From contig CAWENX010000021.1 of assembly GCA_963810555.1 (NCBI GenBank), positions 62,001-126,000 on the forward strand: a DNA stretch of 64,000 nt, in the 5' to 3' direction. A model generated the notes under the pieces. The model was not told where the DNA came from, ran no database searches, and saw nothing but the letters and a program-made list of their open reading frames with translations. How positions within the stretch are numbered: position 1 is the first letter of the stretch; the number at the start of each line of letters is the position of its first letter. A program made the translations under genes and the position numbers. The DNA comes from G963677325 sp963810555. Lineage in GTDB: Bacteria > Bacteroidota > Bacteroidia > Bacteroidales > Prolixibacteraceae. Positions 10,771 through 20,772 of the stretch are shown one piece after another.

Positions 10771-10830
10771 TAGATACTTATCACCACACGAGTGCCTTGA
10801 TTAAGGTAAAATATTTAAAATGATAACAAC

Positions 10831-10867
10831 AAGAAAAGAGGTTGCAATAGGCAGCCTTTTTTCTTTT
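10831..10867 (+). terminator. Rho-independent terminator after ompA
   Basis: GGTTGC (10840-10845), loop AATAG and GCAGCC (10851-10856) form a stem that extends outward through A/T and G/C pairs to about 17 bp, followed by a T-rich tract. It is of the purine-rich/pyrimidine-rich type common in this phylum. Confidence 0.85.
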
Positions 10868-10927
10868 TAAAGTTGATAGTTCTTTCAAATATTTGATATC
10901 GCCCTGTTACTTCAGAATTAATTAAAT

Positions 10928-11437
10928 ATGAAAAGAATAGGATTATTATCTGATACTCATGGATATTTGGATGAAAGGATACTTTCATATTTAGGTGAGT
11001 GTGATGAAATCTGGCATGCCGGTGATATTGGTAATATCGATACAGCTAATATCTTATCAGAATTAAAGCCTTTTAGAGCTGTTTACGGAAATGCCGATGG
11101 TCATCCGATAAGGACAGAATATCCAAAACATCAAAGATTTATTTGTGAGAAAGTGGATGTAATGATTACACACATAGGCGGATACCCGAAACATTATCCT
11201 TCTGAAATTCGAAATTTCTTTAAAACTAATCCTCCAAATCTTTTTATTTCAGGGCATTCACATATTTTGAAGGTAATTTATGATGAAAAATACAAATTAC
11301 TTTATATTAATCCCGGTGCTGCAGGAATTCAGGGTTTTCATGATGTCAGAACGCTTGTAAGGTTTACTGTGAATGGGGCTGATATCAAAGATATGGAAGT
11401 AATTGAGCTTGGTAAAAGAGGAATTATTTCAGGCTGA
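10928..11437 (+). CDS. YfcE/MJ0936-type metallophosphoesterase
   Basis: 169-residue calcineurin-like phosphodiesterase. Metal ligands are visible: LLSDTHG (D and H), HAGDIG (D), YGNADG (N, the GNxD/H block), ITHIGG (H) and SGHSH (GHxH). The length matches the short YfcE family, which hydrolyses small phosphodiesters in vitro; the physiological substrate is generally unknown. No signal peptide, so it is cytoplasmic. Its 3' end overlaps that of the convergent prmA by 14 bases. Confidence 0.9.
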   Translation: MKRIGLLSDTHGYLDERILSYLGECDEIWHAGDIGNIDTANILSELKPFRAVYGNADGHPIRTEYPKHQRFICEKVDVMITHIGGYPKHYPSEIRNFFKTNPPNLFISGHSHILKVIYDEKYKLLYINPGAAGIQGFHDVRTLVRFTVNGADIKDMEVIELGKRGIISG

Positions 11438-12263
11438 ATTTTAAAGCAATCCATTGGTTTTTTTCAGTTAAACCTGTAAGTTCTAAACCGAGTGAATTTG
11501 CTTTTTGATTAAGTGCAGGAAGGTCGTTCTGGTAAAACCCGCTTATTAATAATTGCCCATTATTATTCAAAGAATCTCGATATGTACTCATATCATGAAG
11601 CAAAACATTACGATGAATGTTAGCTAAAATTAGATCAAATTTATGATCTTTAAGGAGTTCTGCACCTCCAAGTTTTACATTTATATTTGAAATATGATTA
11701 TAAGAGGAATTTTCAAGGGTATTACGATAAGACCATTCATCAATATCAATACATGTTATTGAAGCGGCACCTTTCAGTGATGCCATAATTCCTAAAATTC
11801 CTGTTCCGCAACCCATATCAAGAACACTTTTCCCTCTCAGATCAATTTGAAGAATTTCAGATATCATCAAATATGTTGTTTCGTGATAACCGGTTCCGAA
11901 TGCCATCTTAGGCTCAATAATAATTTCATATTTTGCCCTTGGATATTCAGTATGGAAAGGCGCCCTGATCAGGCATTGATCATTTATTAGTAAAGGTTCG
12001 AAATAATTCTTTTCCCAAACCTCGTTCCAGTCCTTATCAGGGATTTTTTCTACTGAATAATCAAGAGAGAAAGGTTTATCATTGAAATATTGATGATAAT
12101 TCACCGATGTTTGAGAATAAAGATCAGTAGGCATATAGGCTTCAACACTTTTATCAGTTTCGGCAAAACTTTCAAATCCTTCTGATTCTAATTCAGCTAT
12201 CAGAATTTCCCGATTAAGTTCGTTATCCGGTTCAATTTTGAAGTTTATTTTGATATATTCCAT
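11424..12263 (-). CDS. prmA: Ribosomal protein L11 methyltransferase
   Basis: 279-residue SAM-dependent enzyme that trimethylates ribosomal protein L11. Motif I DMGCGTGILGIMASLKGA binds SAM; the acidic residue of motif II is in ITCIDIDEW; ILANIHRNVLL is motif IV (usual NIxxxxL form). The upstream block EPKMAFGTGYHETT is characteristic of PrmA. It begins 23 bases after the DUF5686 gene and is likely co-transcribed with it. Complete, with normal length. Confidence 0.93.
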   Translation of the reverse strand: MEYIKINFKIEPDNELNREILIAELESEGFESFAETDKSVEAYMPTDLYSQTSVNYHQYFNDKPFSLDYSVEKIPDKDWNEVWEKNYFEPLLINDQCLIRAPFHTEYPRAKYEIIIEPKMAFGTGYHETTYLMISEILQIDLRGKSVLDMGCGTGILGIMASLKGAASITCIDIDEWSYRNTLENSSYNHISNINVKLGGAELLKDHKFDLILANIHRNVLLHDMSTYRDSLNNNGQLLISGFYQNDLPALNQKANSLGLELTGLTEKNQWIALKFSLK

Positions 12264-12286
12264 ATTTTAGGTTTACTAAAAGTCTC

Positions 12287-14931
12287 TTAATCTGACCATC
12301 TAAAGGCAATATTTATCCCGAATCCATTGAATTTCCAGTTATCAAATCCCACGAAAGCTCCCACGTTGGCTGTGAGCAGAACTTCGAGAAGCGTGTAACC
12401 AATCTCAAGATGACTGGGATTTTGAGGTGAACTGTAATAACCTGACCATATCATTTCCCTCCAAAGAGTATTGCTTAAGAACGGAAGATATTTCAGGGCT
12501 ATATATGGTGCTTTATATGATATATGTCCTGTGATAAATTTGTCTGAAGTGCTTAATTCATAATATCCCGGCAAGAAAAAAGCATGACGGTATTCTTTTA
12601 AAAGTACCGGGCTCTTCTGAGTAGGGGCATGGGCAAAGTCTGAAAAGTGGATTTGATTATTATTCGGGAACCAACCGGCATGTATTTCATAGGCAATGCT
12701 CGATGTGGAACTCAGTTCTTTACCATACAACATTCCTGCTCCAATAAAGTCATAATCAGAAGTACTTGAAAAAACATTTGTGAACCCCTTTTCATACTTC
12801 AGATAAAAAGTCGGCCAATTTGAATGATCCATTATTTTAACTCCATTTCTTATCCGGTAGAAATATCTGGGCGTGTATTCAATTTTCAGGCCGGTTATAG
12901 AATTTATCTGGTCTTTTAGAGATGATTCAGTCAATTCCCTATTGATCGGGATGTTGGGGCATACTCATCATCATTGTCCACAATCGAGAAGGAAGTTGAA
13001 TTTTCTAATTGAACAGCCTTTTCCCATTTTATATCTCCTGTGACAGTTAATCCATTGGCTACATCAATTGTATTGGAAAGAGCTGCAAATCTGCTCTCAA
13101 AATATCTTGCGTAATTTTCTTTGAAAAATAATGAAGCTACTGAATTGATAAAAGGATTTATACCATCTGCCGCACCGTTAAAATCTAAAGTGTTTCTTCC
13201 GGCTGAAAACCTGAAAGTTCCTCTGTGGAGGGGAGAGTAAGTGTATTGTAAAGTTCCGGTTCCCAATATTGCTTTTCGGTTAAAGGCATAGGCAAGATAA
13301 GGGATCAGTGACAAACTATACCCGGGTTTATAATTCCTTGTAAAAGATATGTTTTGTGAAATATTCCATCCGTCAACTGAATTAAAATTGATACTCTTTG
13401 TCGTGATTAAGCCGTCATATTTGACACGCCAGGTCGAATCCTTTGTAAAGAAGCGGGCTCCAAAAAAGAAGGGATCAAGAACTCCGTAATTCCTCTTGTG
13501 GGTAAAGACTGAAGCAGAATCATTTACAGAACGCTTTTTTGCTATTAAAGCGAGTGAATCCCGTTCCCGAAAACTGGCAATTTCATCTTTTGAAAGGGGA
13601 ATAGGTCTGAGATTCGTCCAATAAGATCTTTCTTTTTTATCAGCACCTTTTTCTATTACAAGATTTACTGCATCATTTATCTGAAGAGTTTTTAAGGAGT
13701 CAGGTTTCCTGGCGTTGTCATTTTCAGCCATTAGCCGTGACAACTTATTCATTTCCCTATTGTTAAGCTTTGGCTTTTCCAGTAATTGATTAATTTTGGT
13801 TTCCCGGGCTTTAACTCTTTCGTTAACAGGCTGATTTGTTTTCTTTTCCGTTATTTTCTTTTCAGCCTGGACAGGTAAATTGGCCATAGCTAAAACAGGC
13901 TGATTGATTTTTATTTTATCATATTTTATTGAAGCAGCAAATCTGGCACTGCCCCTCACACCATATATGCCGCCATCAAATGAATAGTTTTGGCCAACCG
14001 GCATCCAAACACCGGGATATACTTCATCATAAATAATTTGTGCAGTGACTTCTCCGATGGGTGTATCGAATTTTAAATCTGCCCTGTGAAGACACCACAG
14101 GTCTTCAATTATATAAATATACCCTTCAAAGAGTTGTTTGCTTTTTCTCTTGGGAATTACCTTTATTTTATCGATAGTGTATTTTTTATCGTAATCAAAT
14201 CCCTCATATTTAAAATTATAATAGGACAAGGCATTTTTGCCCAGCGGAGAGAAAAGAATATTAATATTATCCTGGTATAAACTTGCCCCAATGAAATCCT
14301 CAACGGAAAAATCCACTACATCCGGGAAAGTTGAATTTACGGAAATAATACGCCTGTCATATTTGTTGGGTGCCTCGAATTCGATCTGATTTACAGTCTC
14401 ATTAACCAAAACATCGCCTGATTTAACATCAATATTTTCTTTGTGCAATAGTTTCCGCATGAGTCCCGAAATTTTTTCAAATTTTACGGTTCCCCGTATA
14501 TAAGTATTTGCAGAATAAGAGCTTATCTGATTCAGATGAACATAGGATAATCCGATAACTTTTCTGATTATGGCATAGGCTGGATCTTCACCACCCCCCA
14601 GAACTGTTACTTCCTGTATCTGAAGCAACTGCACTTCCATAACTACTGAAATATTCACCTCTTTTGTTGTCACCTGGATTGTATCTGTTTTAGGAATGAA
14701 TCCGAGGCATCTGAAATTTACAATATATGTTCCGGGAGCAACTTCAACCTCAAATTTACCTTCATCATTGGTGGTAGTCCCGAGTGACAAGTTTTTGATA
14801 TAAACTGTTGCATAGGGAATAGGATTGCCTTCTTTATCAGTTATGGTACCTTTAAGATTGTGTGATAAAGCCGGTAAAGCAATTAAGAAGAATATCCATG
14901 ACAGGAAAACAAGTTTCTTATTTCGAATCAT
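12287..14931 (-). CDS. DUF5686-type outer-membrane protein with carboxypeptidase-regulatory N-terminus, frameshifted
   Basis: The chosen ATG 14931 gives a signal peptide (MIRNKKLVFLSWIFFLIAL); the upstream TTG at 14955 is unlikely. Next comes a CarboxypepD_reg-like beta-sandwich (LKGTITDKEGNPIPYATVYI, residues about 25-110), then the DUF5686 region with a predicted C-terminal beta-barrel. The frame stops at 12931 (SRSIGN). The remaining 215 residues (LTESSLKDQINSITGLKIEY to IAFRWSD) continue in another frame that only begins at a TTG. One missing base in the GGG run at 12948-12950 (CCC on the coding strand) would join them as PTSPINRELTESS, giving about 880 residues, usual for the family. The function is unknown; the architecture recalls TonB-receptor-like barrels without the plug. 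Confidence 0.82.
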
Positions 14932-14955
14932 ACACACTTTTCTTAAAGGTTTCAA

Positions 14956-15305
14956 TTTTTATTAAAAATAATAAAAAAACCAAATTCACAAAACCTTCAT
15001 TCAAATAAAAAACGGATACAGTTTTTCGGCATACGCCAACCTGTAATAAATAACCTGTAAGGCAAAATACTAACGAGTCTTTCGGTCAGATAGATTGGCA
15101 GGATCATATTTTAAATGATTAAATAGCTTATCTTTCTTTAAATTAATTTATTGCAGGAAAATTGCAGCTATTATCGGGGTCAAAAATAATTTATTGCTCT
15201 TTTAAGGTTTTGCTCCGTTTACCCGATTATTTGCTTAATCAGATTTTGGATTTAATTGATTGTCGATTTCCTCCTTTTATCCTTGTATCAGGAACCTGTC
15301 TTCAT
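14956..15305. other. Intergenic region, first part
   Basis: About 350 AT-rich bases upstream of the DUF5686 gene. Only short open frames; nothing I can support. A minus-strand promoter for the DUF5686-prmA pair is expected here but was not pinned down. Confidence 0.4.
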
Positions 15306-15395
15306 ATTTGCTGTGCATTGCTGTGCACTTGCTGTGCTATTGTTGTGCATTTGTTGTGCTATTATAGCACAACAAATGCACAACAATAGCACAAC
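15306..15395. repeat. Orientation-switching 11-bp repeats forming a 61-base hairpin
   Basis: The core TGTGC recurs at 15312, 15322, 15333, 15344 and 15355, and its complement GCACA at 15367, 15378 and 15389: spacing 11 bp, one step of 10. The switch produces a perfect inverted repeat with 30-base arms (15333-15362 and 15364-15393) around a single T. There is no T tract typical of a terminator. The adjoining 75-codon open frame on the plus strand consists largely of these repeats and is not credible as a gene. Confidence 0.85.
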
Positions 15396-15630
15396 TATTA
15401 GTCAGTAAATACGATGCAATATATACTCAGGTATGAACTATTATGATGGAAGTGGTTTCAATCTTCGTCTTTTTGGATCAATGATCTTTGGCCAATAATA
15501 AATGTTCAATGTTCAATGAATAATATCATAAACATCAGACATCACTTTATTTTTCAGTGAATTGAAGATCAGGGCAGAGAATTTTAAAATCTGTGGATTG
15601 GTGTTCAACCGACACAAGAAAATTAAAATC
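15396..15630. other. Intergenic region, second part
   Basis: Downstream of tpiA. Contains a short tandem run (ATGTTCAATGTTCAATG near 15500-15520) that recurs near 16510-16530. No gene or clear terminator seen. Confidence 0.4.
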
Positions 15631-16389
15631 CTAATATGAATTTATGATTGAAAGGAACTCCCCGGCTTTAAGAGAAGCGCCTCCGATCAGACCTCCGTCT
15701 ATATCCTTCTGGCTGAAAAGTTCCTTTGCATTTGAAGCATTGCATGATCCGCCGTAAAGAATTGAAATTTCTTCAGCTAAAGTTTTGCCGTATTTTTCAG
15801 CGATCAGATTACGAATGTACGCAAGCATTTCCTGGGCTTGCTGCGAGGTTGCCGTTTTTCCTGTTCCGATAGCCCAGATTGGTTCATAGGCTATAACTAT
15901 TTTAAGGATTATATCTTCCGGGAGCAGGAAAAGAGTTTCTTCGAGCTGCTGCTTTACATAGTCATTCTGTGTGCCTGCTTCACGGATCGACAGAGGTTCT
16001 CCGCAGCAAAATATTGGTGTAAGTTCCTGATCAAGAACCAAAGCTAATTTTTTATTCAGGATTTGACTGGTTTCATGATAATATTCCCTTCGTTCGGAAT
16101 GGCCTAAAATGACATAAGAGGCTCCTGTGGATTTTACCATTGCTACTGATACTTCCCCTGTGTAGGCCCCTTTGGGTTCAGCGGCACAATTCTGGGAAGA
16201 AACATGAATTCTCTTTGAGTCAACTGTATTGACAACACTTGTCAGATGAGTAAACGGCACACCAAGTACAACTACAACATCTTTTGCTCCTTCAGCAATT
16301 ACAAGTTCGTTGACTTTTTGTGCCAATTCAATACCTTCATTTACTGTTGTGTTACATTTCCAGTTTCCGGCTACAATTTTTTTTCTCAT
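15631..16389 (-). CDS. tpiA: Triosephosphate isomerase
   Basis: Interconverts dihydroxyacetone phosphate and glyceraldehyde 3-phosphate in glycolysis. 252 residues with all key sites: GNWKCNTT (Asn and Lys), LGHSERR (catalytic His), AYEPIWAIGTGKT (catalytic Glu and mobile loop) and YGGSCNASNA (phosphate binding). It follows the BT_3928 and DUF1599 genes on the same strand, an arrangement I know from Bacteroides (BT_3928 next to tpiA), so a shared operon is likely despite the 137-base gap. Confidence 0.97.
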   Translation of the reverse strand: MRKKIVAGNWKCNTTVNEGIELAQKVNELVIAEGAKDVVVVLGVPFTHLTSVVNTVDSKRIHVSSQNCAAEPKGAYTGEVSVAMVKSTGASYVILGHSERREYYHETSQILNKKLALVLDQELTPIFCCGEPLSIREAGTQNDYVKQQLEETLFLLPEDIILKIVIAYEPIWAIGTGKTATSQQAQEMLAYIRNLIAEKYGKTLAEEISILYGGSCNASNAKELFSQKDIDGGLIGGASLKAGEFLSIINSY

Positions 16390-16526
16390 TTTTATTATGG
16401 ATTACACGAATTATTACCAATTACTCGAATCATACAAAGGTAGGATTTACAACATAAATCCTTTTGACAGATACTTAAAATGGAATTTTAATTAATGATA
16501 AGTTAACTTAATTCAATGTTCAATGT

Positions 16527-17669
16527 TCAATGAAATTTGGGAATGATTTCGTTCTGCACTTTATCCGGGGAAGGGATATCATTAAAATGCCATTTGGCAA
16601 GTATAGTTCCCTTTTTCAATAATAGCAATCCCGGATTTGAACGGATAATCGTTTTCAAAGTAATTTCGTCACCAAAGTAAAAATCGTAAGTTGGTTTGGC
16701 TCTTTCTTTAAAACTGTCCAAAACACTACCTGTGGATGAGGTGAGGCAAATAAACTTGTAACCCTGTTCTTTGGCCCATGTTGATAAATCGTTCAGAGTA
16801 TTTTGGTTTTTCATTGAAGATTTGCTTAAATCGTAGGCAACAACCACAAAAAGATAATTGTCATCCTGTAAAAAAAAGTCTTTCACATCTTCTCCTTCGG
16901 CAGTTTGAATGACAAAATCGTGAATCGGAGGAGAGTAGCCCTTTTTTATGAGTACAGAAGGATCCATTCGTTCAAATTTCCAGTTCAATGTGTCCTGCCA
17001 TGGGTAATTGTGATCATTAAACTTCCTGATTTTATTTGTTTTAAGGTTACGGTAATAAAATGTGGATCTGTAAACATCTGCAGGTGCATCTTTAGGAATT
17101 TTCATCCCGGCAGAAATGTTTACCCCGACTTTGTAAGGTCTGAAATCGATGATGGGATTATGATTGAATGACCAGTATACCAGGATTATATAGCTTAGAG
17201 TCAGAATTGAGAATAAGAATCGCCTGACATTAAAAGGGAAAATATATGATATTTTTTTTCTGTTAATGAATAACAAAATTGCCAAAGCAATTAAAACAAT
17301 ATTTTTAAAAAAGGTCTGCCAATTGGTTATGACAAGTGCATCGCCAAAACATCCGCAATCGGTGACCGGATTCTTTATTGCTATATAAAGCGTGAGAGGA
17401 GTAAAAAAACTCATGAAAATGAGCCCTAATTTGATGGATAATTTGGTAAAGATACCGGATATAAGTCCGACTCCGATAAGGAATTCTGCAAGCGGAAGGA
17501 TGAATGCTCCTGGCAGAGTGAATATTTCCAGCCAGTTAAGATTCATTGAATGAATATAATCAGTGAGCTTATAGTCAAATCCCCACGGATCGATACCTTT
17601 AACAAATCCTGAGAAAATAAATACTATCCCTAAAATCCATCGGGAAATATTTAAAAGTTTATTGATCAT
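16527..17669 (-). CDS. BT_3928-type membrane protein: DoxX/MauE-like N-terminus with thioredoxin-like C-terminus
   Basis: 380 residues. The N-terminal half has four or five membrane helices starting with WILGIVFIFSGFVKGIDPWG, a DoxX/MauE-like pattern, and a conserved CGCFGDA in the loop between helices, as in quinone- or heme-linked redox membrane proteins. The C-terminal 130 residues look like a thioredoxin fold (LFVVVAYDLSKSS, FICLTSSTGSVLDSF), but without the CxxC pair of a classical TlpA. Role unknown; redox or electron transport at the inner membrane is an inference. Its ATG overlaps the last base of the DUF1599 gene, so the two are translationally adjacent. Confidence 0.82.
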   Translation of the reverse strand: MINKLLNISRWILGIVFIFSGFVKGIDPWGFDYKLTDYIHSMNLNWLEIFTLPGAFILPLAEFLIGVGLISGIFTKLSIKLGLIFMSFFTPLTLYIAIKNPVTDCGCFGDALVITNWQTFFKNIVLIALAILLFINRKKISYIFPFNVRRFLFSILTLSYIILVYWSFNHNPIIDFRPYKVGVNISAGMKIPKDAPADVYRSTFYYRNLKTNKIRKFNDHNYPWQDTLNWKFERMDPSVLIKKGYSPPIHDFVIQTAEGEDVKDFFLQDDNYLFVVVAYDLSKSSMKNQNTLNDLSTWAKEQGYKFICLTSSTGSVLDSFKERAKPTYDFYFGDEITLKTIIRSNPGLLLLKKGTILAKWHFNDIPSPDKVQNEIIPKFH

Positions 17670-18208
17670 TATTCTTCAAATTCTATTTTAATCAGTCCGA
17701 ATACCGCGTAATTTATAATATCCAGATAATTTGCATCAACTCCCTCGGAGATCAATGTAAGTCCTTTATTGTCTTCAATTTGTTTGATACGTTTGATCTT
17801 CATCAAAATCAAATCTGTATAAGAACTGATCCGCATCTGCCTCCAGGCTTCACCATAATCGTGATTTTTTGCGAGCATCAGGTCTTTAGCCTTTTGTATA
17901 CTTTGTTTGTACATCTGGTCAGCAAGGTCTTCAGGAAGCTCATCATCCGATGCCCCAAGTTCCAGTTGGATCAGTCCCATTGCACAATAGTTGATGATTC
18001 CGATAAATTCAGATTTGGCATCATCGGCAATTTTTGATGTGCCTTTTTCCTCAATACTCCTTATTCGCTGAGCTTTAATATAAATTTGATCAGTTACCGA
18101 CTGAATTCTTAAAATGCGCCATGCAGTGCCATAATCGTGCATCTTTTTTAAAAATACCTCATGGCACTTTTCAATGATATGATCAAATTGTTGAATAGTC
18201 TTATCCAT
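17669..18208 (-). CDS. DUF1599 protein with two internal repeats
   Basis: About 179 residues from ATG 18208 (MDKTIQQFDHII); the longer frame to 18241 begins at TTG and lacks support. It consists of two similar halves, each with KxHDYGxAWRxxRIxSxTD, a basic RIRSIEE/RIKQIED segment and IINYxxxGLIxxE. This is the Nmad1-like nucleotide-modification-associated domain, whose biochemical role is not settled. It heads the DUF1599-BT_3928-tpiA cluster, and its start is divergent from folP. Confidence 0.82.
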   Translation of the reverse strand: MDKTIQQFDHIIEKCHEVFLKKMHDYGTAWRILRIQSVTDQIYIKAQRIRSIEEKGTSKIADDAKSEFIGIINYCAMGLIQLELGASDDELPEDLADQMYKQSIQKAKDLMLAKNHDYGEAWRQMRISSYTDLILMKIKRIKQIEDNKGLTLISEGVDANYLDIINYAVFGLIKIEFEE

Positions 18209-18275
18209 AAATAAGGAATTATCTTTTGCCGTCACATTCAAGTGACGGAAGAATTGAGCCGTAAATGTATTAAAA

Positions 18276-18311
18276 TTTGGAGAATGAGTATAATTTTAAT
18301 TCTTACTTTTG
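18276..18311 (+). promoter_or_regulatory. Promoter for folP-cdaA
   Basis: TTTG at 18276-18279 and TACTTTTG at 18304-18311, 24 bases apart, match the -33/-7 pattern and lie about 100 bases before the folP ATG at 18414. Confidence 0.5.
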
Positions 18312-18413
18312 TAATAAATTTATACGATATTAACTTGATATTTCATATTTTATAATTTGACTTCCAATATTATAAAGTAATTTTCAGGTACATTTTAACG
18401 CAGATTGTTGAAA

Positions 18414-19292
18414 ATGTTAATTGCTCAAGAGGATAACACCTGTTTTAAGAAGAAATTGTCGGTCAATCTGGGTGGTGAACTAATAGATCTCAGCAATCCA
18501 TTGGTAATGGGGATACTGAACGTTACACCTGATTCGTTTTATGATGGCGGTAAATATTTAACCGGTAAAAGTATTCTGGAACGGGCAGCACAAATCCTGG
18601 AAGAGGGCGGCAGAATAATCGATATCGGTGCTTATTCTACACGTCCTGGTGCAAAGGAAATCACTGTTAAGGAAGAGTTAAACCGCTTGATACCTGCTTT
18701 TAAGATCATACGAAAGAATTTTCCCGGGGCTTTATTATCGCTTGATACATTCCGTTCAGAGGTAGTTGATTTTATTGTCAATAATTTTGGACCTTGCATT
18801 ATCAATGATATTTCAGGGGGGACTATGGATAATAAAATGTATGAAACTGTAGCCAAACACTCTGTTCCCTATGTTCTGATGCACATCCGGGGGACTCCTG
18901 AAACGATGCAGAAAAATCCTGTCTATTCTGATGTGGTGAATGATATCATTCTGATTTTATCAGAAAAAGTACAGCAATTAAAACTTCTTGGTGTAAATGA
19001 TGTAATTATTGATCCTGGTTTTGGCTTCGGCAAACTATTTGTTCATAATTATGAATTAATAAACAGACTCGATTCATTCCGAATATTTCAGCTTCCCTTA
19101 ATGGCCGGTGTTTCCCGAAAAGCCATGATTTGGCGATTGCTTAATATAACTCCTGAAGAGAGCTTAAACGGAACTACTGTTCTCAATACACTGGCACTAT
19201 TGGGAGGCGCGGATATATTGAGAGTTCACGACGTCAAAGAAGCTGTTCAGGTTTGTAAAATTGTTTCCAATTTAAAACATAAAACTGAATGA
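18414..19292 (+). CDS. folP: Dihydropteroate synthase
   Basis: Condenses p-aminobenzoate with 6-hydroxymethyl-dihydropterin pyrophosphate in folate synthesis; the sulfonamide target. About 292 residues with the TIM-barrel signatures MGILNVTPDSFYDGG, IDIGAYSTRPGA, SLDTFRSEV, INDISGG, MHIRGTPETMQ, IIDPGFGFGK and the late VSRKAMIW block. The ATG at 18414 is preferred to the TTG at 18405. The stop overlaps the cdaA start (ATGA), so folP and cdaA are translationally coupled, a pairing common in Bacteroidota. Confidence 0.96.
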   Translation: MLIAQEDNTCFKKKLSVNLGGELIDLSNPLVMGILNVTPDSFYDGGKYLTGKSILERAAQILEEGGRIIDIGAYSTRPGAKEITVKEELNRLIPAFKIIRKNFPGALLSLDTFRSEVVDFIVNNFGPCIINDISGGTMDNKMYETVAKHSVPYVLMHIRGTPETMQKNPVYSDVVNDIILILSEKVQQLKLLGVNDVIIDPGFGFGKLFVHNYELINRLDSFRIFQLPLMAGVSRKAMIWRLLNITPEESLNGTTVLNTLALLGGADILRVHDVKEAVQVCKIVSNLKHKTE

Positions 19293-20080
19293 CAGCATTA
19301 TTTATTCATTTTCGTTTGCTCGATCTGATTGATATCCTCCTTGTTTCATTTATCTTTTATAAGATATACAGGCTTGTCAAGGGTACGGTTGTCTTCGAAA
19401 TTTTTATCGGCATATTCATCATATTTGTAACCTGGCTGATTGTGAGAGCTCTTAAAATGGAGTTGCTTGGATCAATTCTTGGGCAAGTAATTGGCGTGGG
19501 AGTAATTGCAATTATCATTGTTTTTCAGCCAGAAATCAGGAGGTTTTTGCTGATGTTGGGAAGTCAGCTTCGGACAAATAAAAAATTCTCATTTGAAAAT
19601 TTGTTCCCGAACAGCAATAAATATGCTTCAGAATCAAGTCTTCATGCAATTGTAGATGCCTGTCGTCAAATGTCAATCAGCCGCACCGGCGCTTTGATTG
19701 TGCTTGCCCGTGAAAGCGAATTGATCGAATATATTGAAACAGGTGAAGCAATTGATGCCGATATCTCCACAGAACTTCTTAAAAATATATTTTTTAAAAA
19801 TGCACCGATGCATGATGGAGCAGTTATAATCCGAAATAACCGAATCAAAGCCGCCCGGTGCATACTGCCTGTTTCTCAAAATCTTGATATCAGCCCTGTT
19901 CTTGGCCTTCGTCACAGGGCTGCAGTAGGTATTACAGAACAGACCGATGCCTTTGTGATAGTGGTCAGCGAGGAAACCGGACAAATATCAACTGCCAGCA
20001 ATGGAAAATTACACGAAGAAATTTTGGCCGAAGAACTCTTCAAAATACTCGAATCCGGTGGTAGCAGTACTTTAATCTGA
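19289..20080 (+). CDS. cdaA: Diadenylate cyclase (c-di-AMP synthase), CdaA type
   Basis: 263 residues: three N-terminal membrane helices (IDILLVSFIFYKIYRLV and onward) followed by a cytoplasmic DAC (DisA_N) domain. The catalytic motifs are both present: DGAVIIRNNRI (DGA) and GLRHRAAVGIT (RHR). It makes the second messenger c-di-AMP from two ATP, which controls potassium and cell-wall homeostasis in other bacteria. No CdaR-type regulator follows here. Coupled to folP by a 4-base overlap. Confidence 0.95.
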   Translation: MTALFIHFRLLDLIDILLVSFIFYKIYRLVKGTVVFEIFIGIFIIFVTWLIVRALKMELLGSILGQVIGVGVIAIIIVFQPEIRRFLLMLGSQLRTNKKFSFENLFPNSNKYASESSLHAIVDACRQMSISRTGALIVLARESELIEYIETGEAIDADISTELLKNIFFKNAPMHDGAVIIRNNRIKAARCILPVSQNLDISPVLGLRHRAAVGITEQTDAFVIVVSEETGQISTASNGKLHEEILAEELFKILESGGSSTLI

Positions 20081-20177
20081 ACAATTAACCATTGGTACAG
20101 GAAATTCTGATGTTGAGTCAGATTAGTTAGTGTTATTATTAATTTGGAATCAGATAATCATTTGAAATTAAATAAAT

Positions 20178-20759
20178 ATGGAAATGGGATTTATGGATTC
20201 AAACCTCTTTAATTATCTTGTTTTACCCCTGATGATTTTTTGTGCAAGGATAATGGATGTGTCTCTTGATACCATCCGGATCGTGATGGTTGCCAAAGGA
20301 GAAAGAAGAATTGCTCCATTCCTTGGTTTTTTTGAAATACTCATATGGCTGATGGCTATTAGTACGATAATGAAACACCTTGATAATTGGATGTGCTACA
20401 TATTCTATGCCGGTGGATTTGCAACAGGTAATTATATCGGAATTCGTATTGAAGAAAAACTTGCAGTCGGTGTAGTTCAATTGCAGATTATTACGGGTAA
20501 GCTGGCAAACGAGCTGATTGCCAAATTAAAACACGCCGGCTATGGAATTACCCACCATATTGCTGAAGGGGGAGCTTCCAGTAAAAGTGTAAGTGTTATA
20601 TATAGTATAGTAAGCCGTAATGATCTTGACAAAGTCGTCGGTATCATTAGGGAAGTCAATCCGGATGCTTTTTATTCCATAGGCGATGTAAGGTTTGTCA
20701 ATAAAAAACTTTCAGTGCCTTTTGCTGAGAAATTTTTTGGGCAAAGGATGGGTAAATAA
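20178..20759 (+). CDS. DUF2179/UPF0316 membrane protein
   Basis: 193 residues. Three N-terminal membrane helices (YLVLPLMIFCARIMDVSLDT, PFLGFFEILIWLMAI, MCYIFYAGGFATGNYIGI) match DUF5698, followed by a soluble DUF2179 domain of about 80 residues (KSVSVIYSIVSRNDLDKVVGI, NPDAFYSIGDVRFV) similar to the C-terminal domain of YitT proteins. The role is unknown. It follows cdaA by 97 bases and may share its transcript; it converges on asnB. Confidence 0.87.
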   Translation: MEMGFMDSNLFNYLVLPLMIFCARIMDVSLDTIRIVMVAKGERRIAPFLGFFEILIWLMAISTIMKHLDNWMCYIFYAGGFATGNYIGIRIEEKLAVGVVQLQIITGKLANELIAKLKHAGYGITHHIAEGGASSKSVSVIYSIVSRNDLDKVVGIIREVNPDAFYSIGDVRFVNKKLSVPFAEKFFGQRMGK

Positions 20760-20772
20760 TGATTTGGAGCAC

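Noticed and set aside
15162..15389. 75-codon open frame on the plus strand
   Set aside because: Largely made of the 11-bp repeat and one hairpin arm; composition is Cys/Leu-rich from repetition only.
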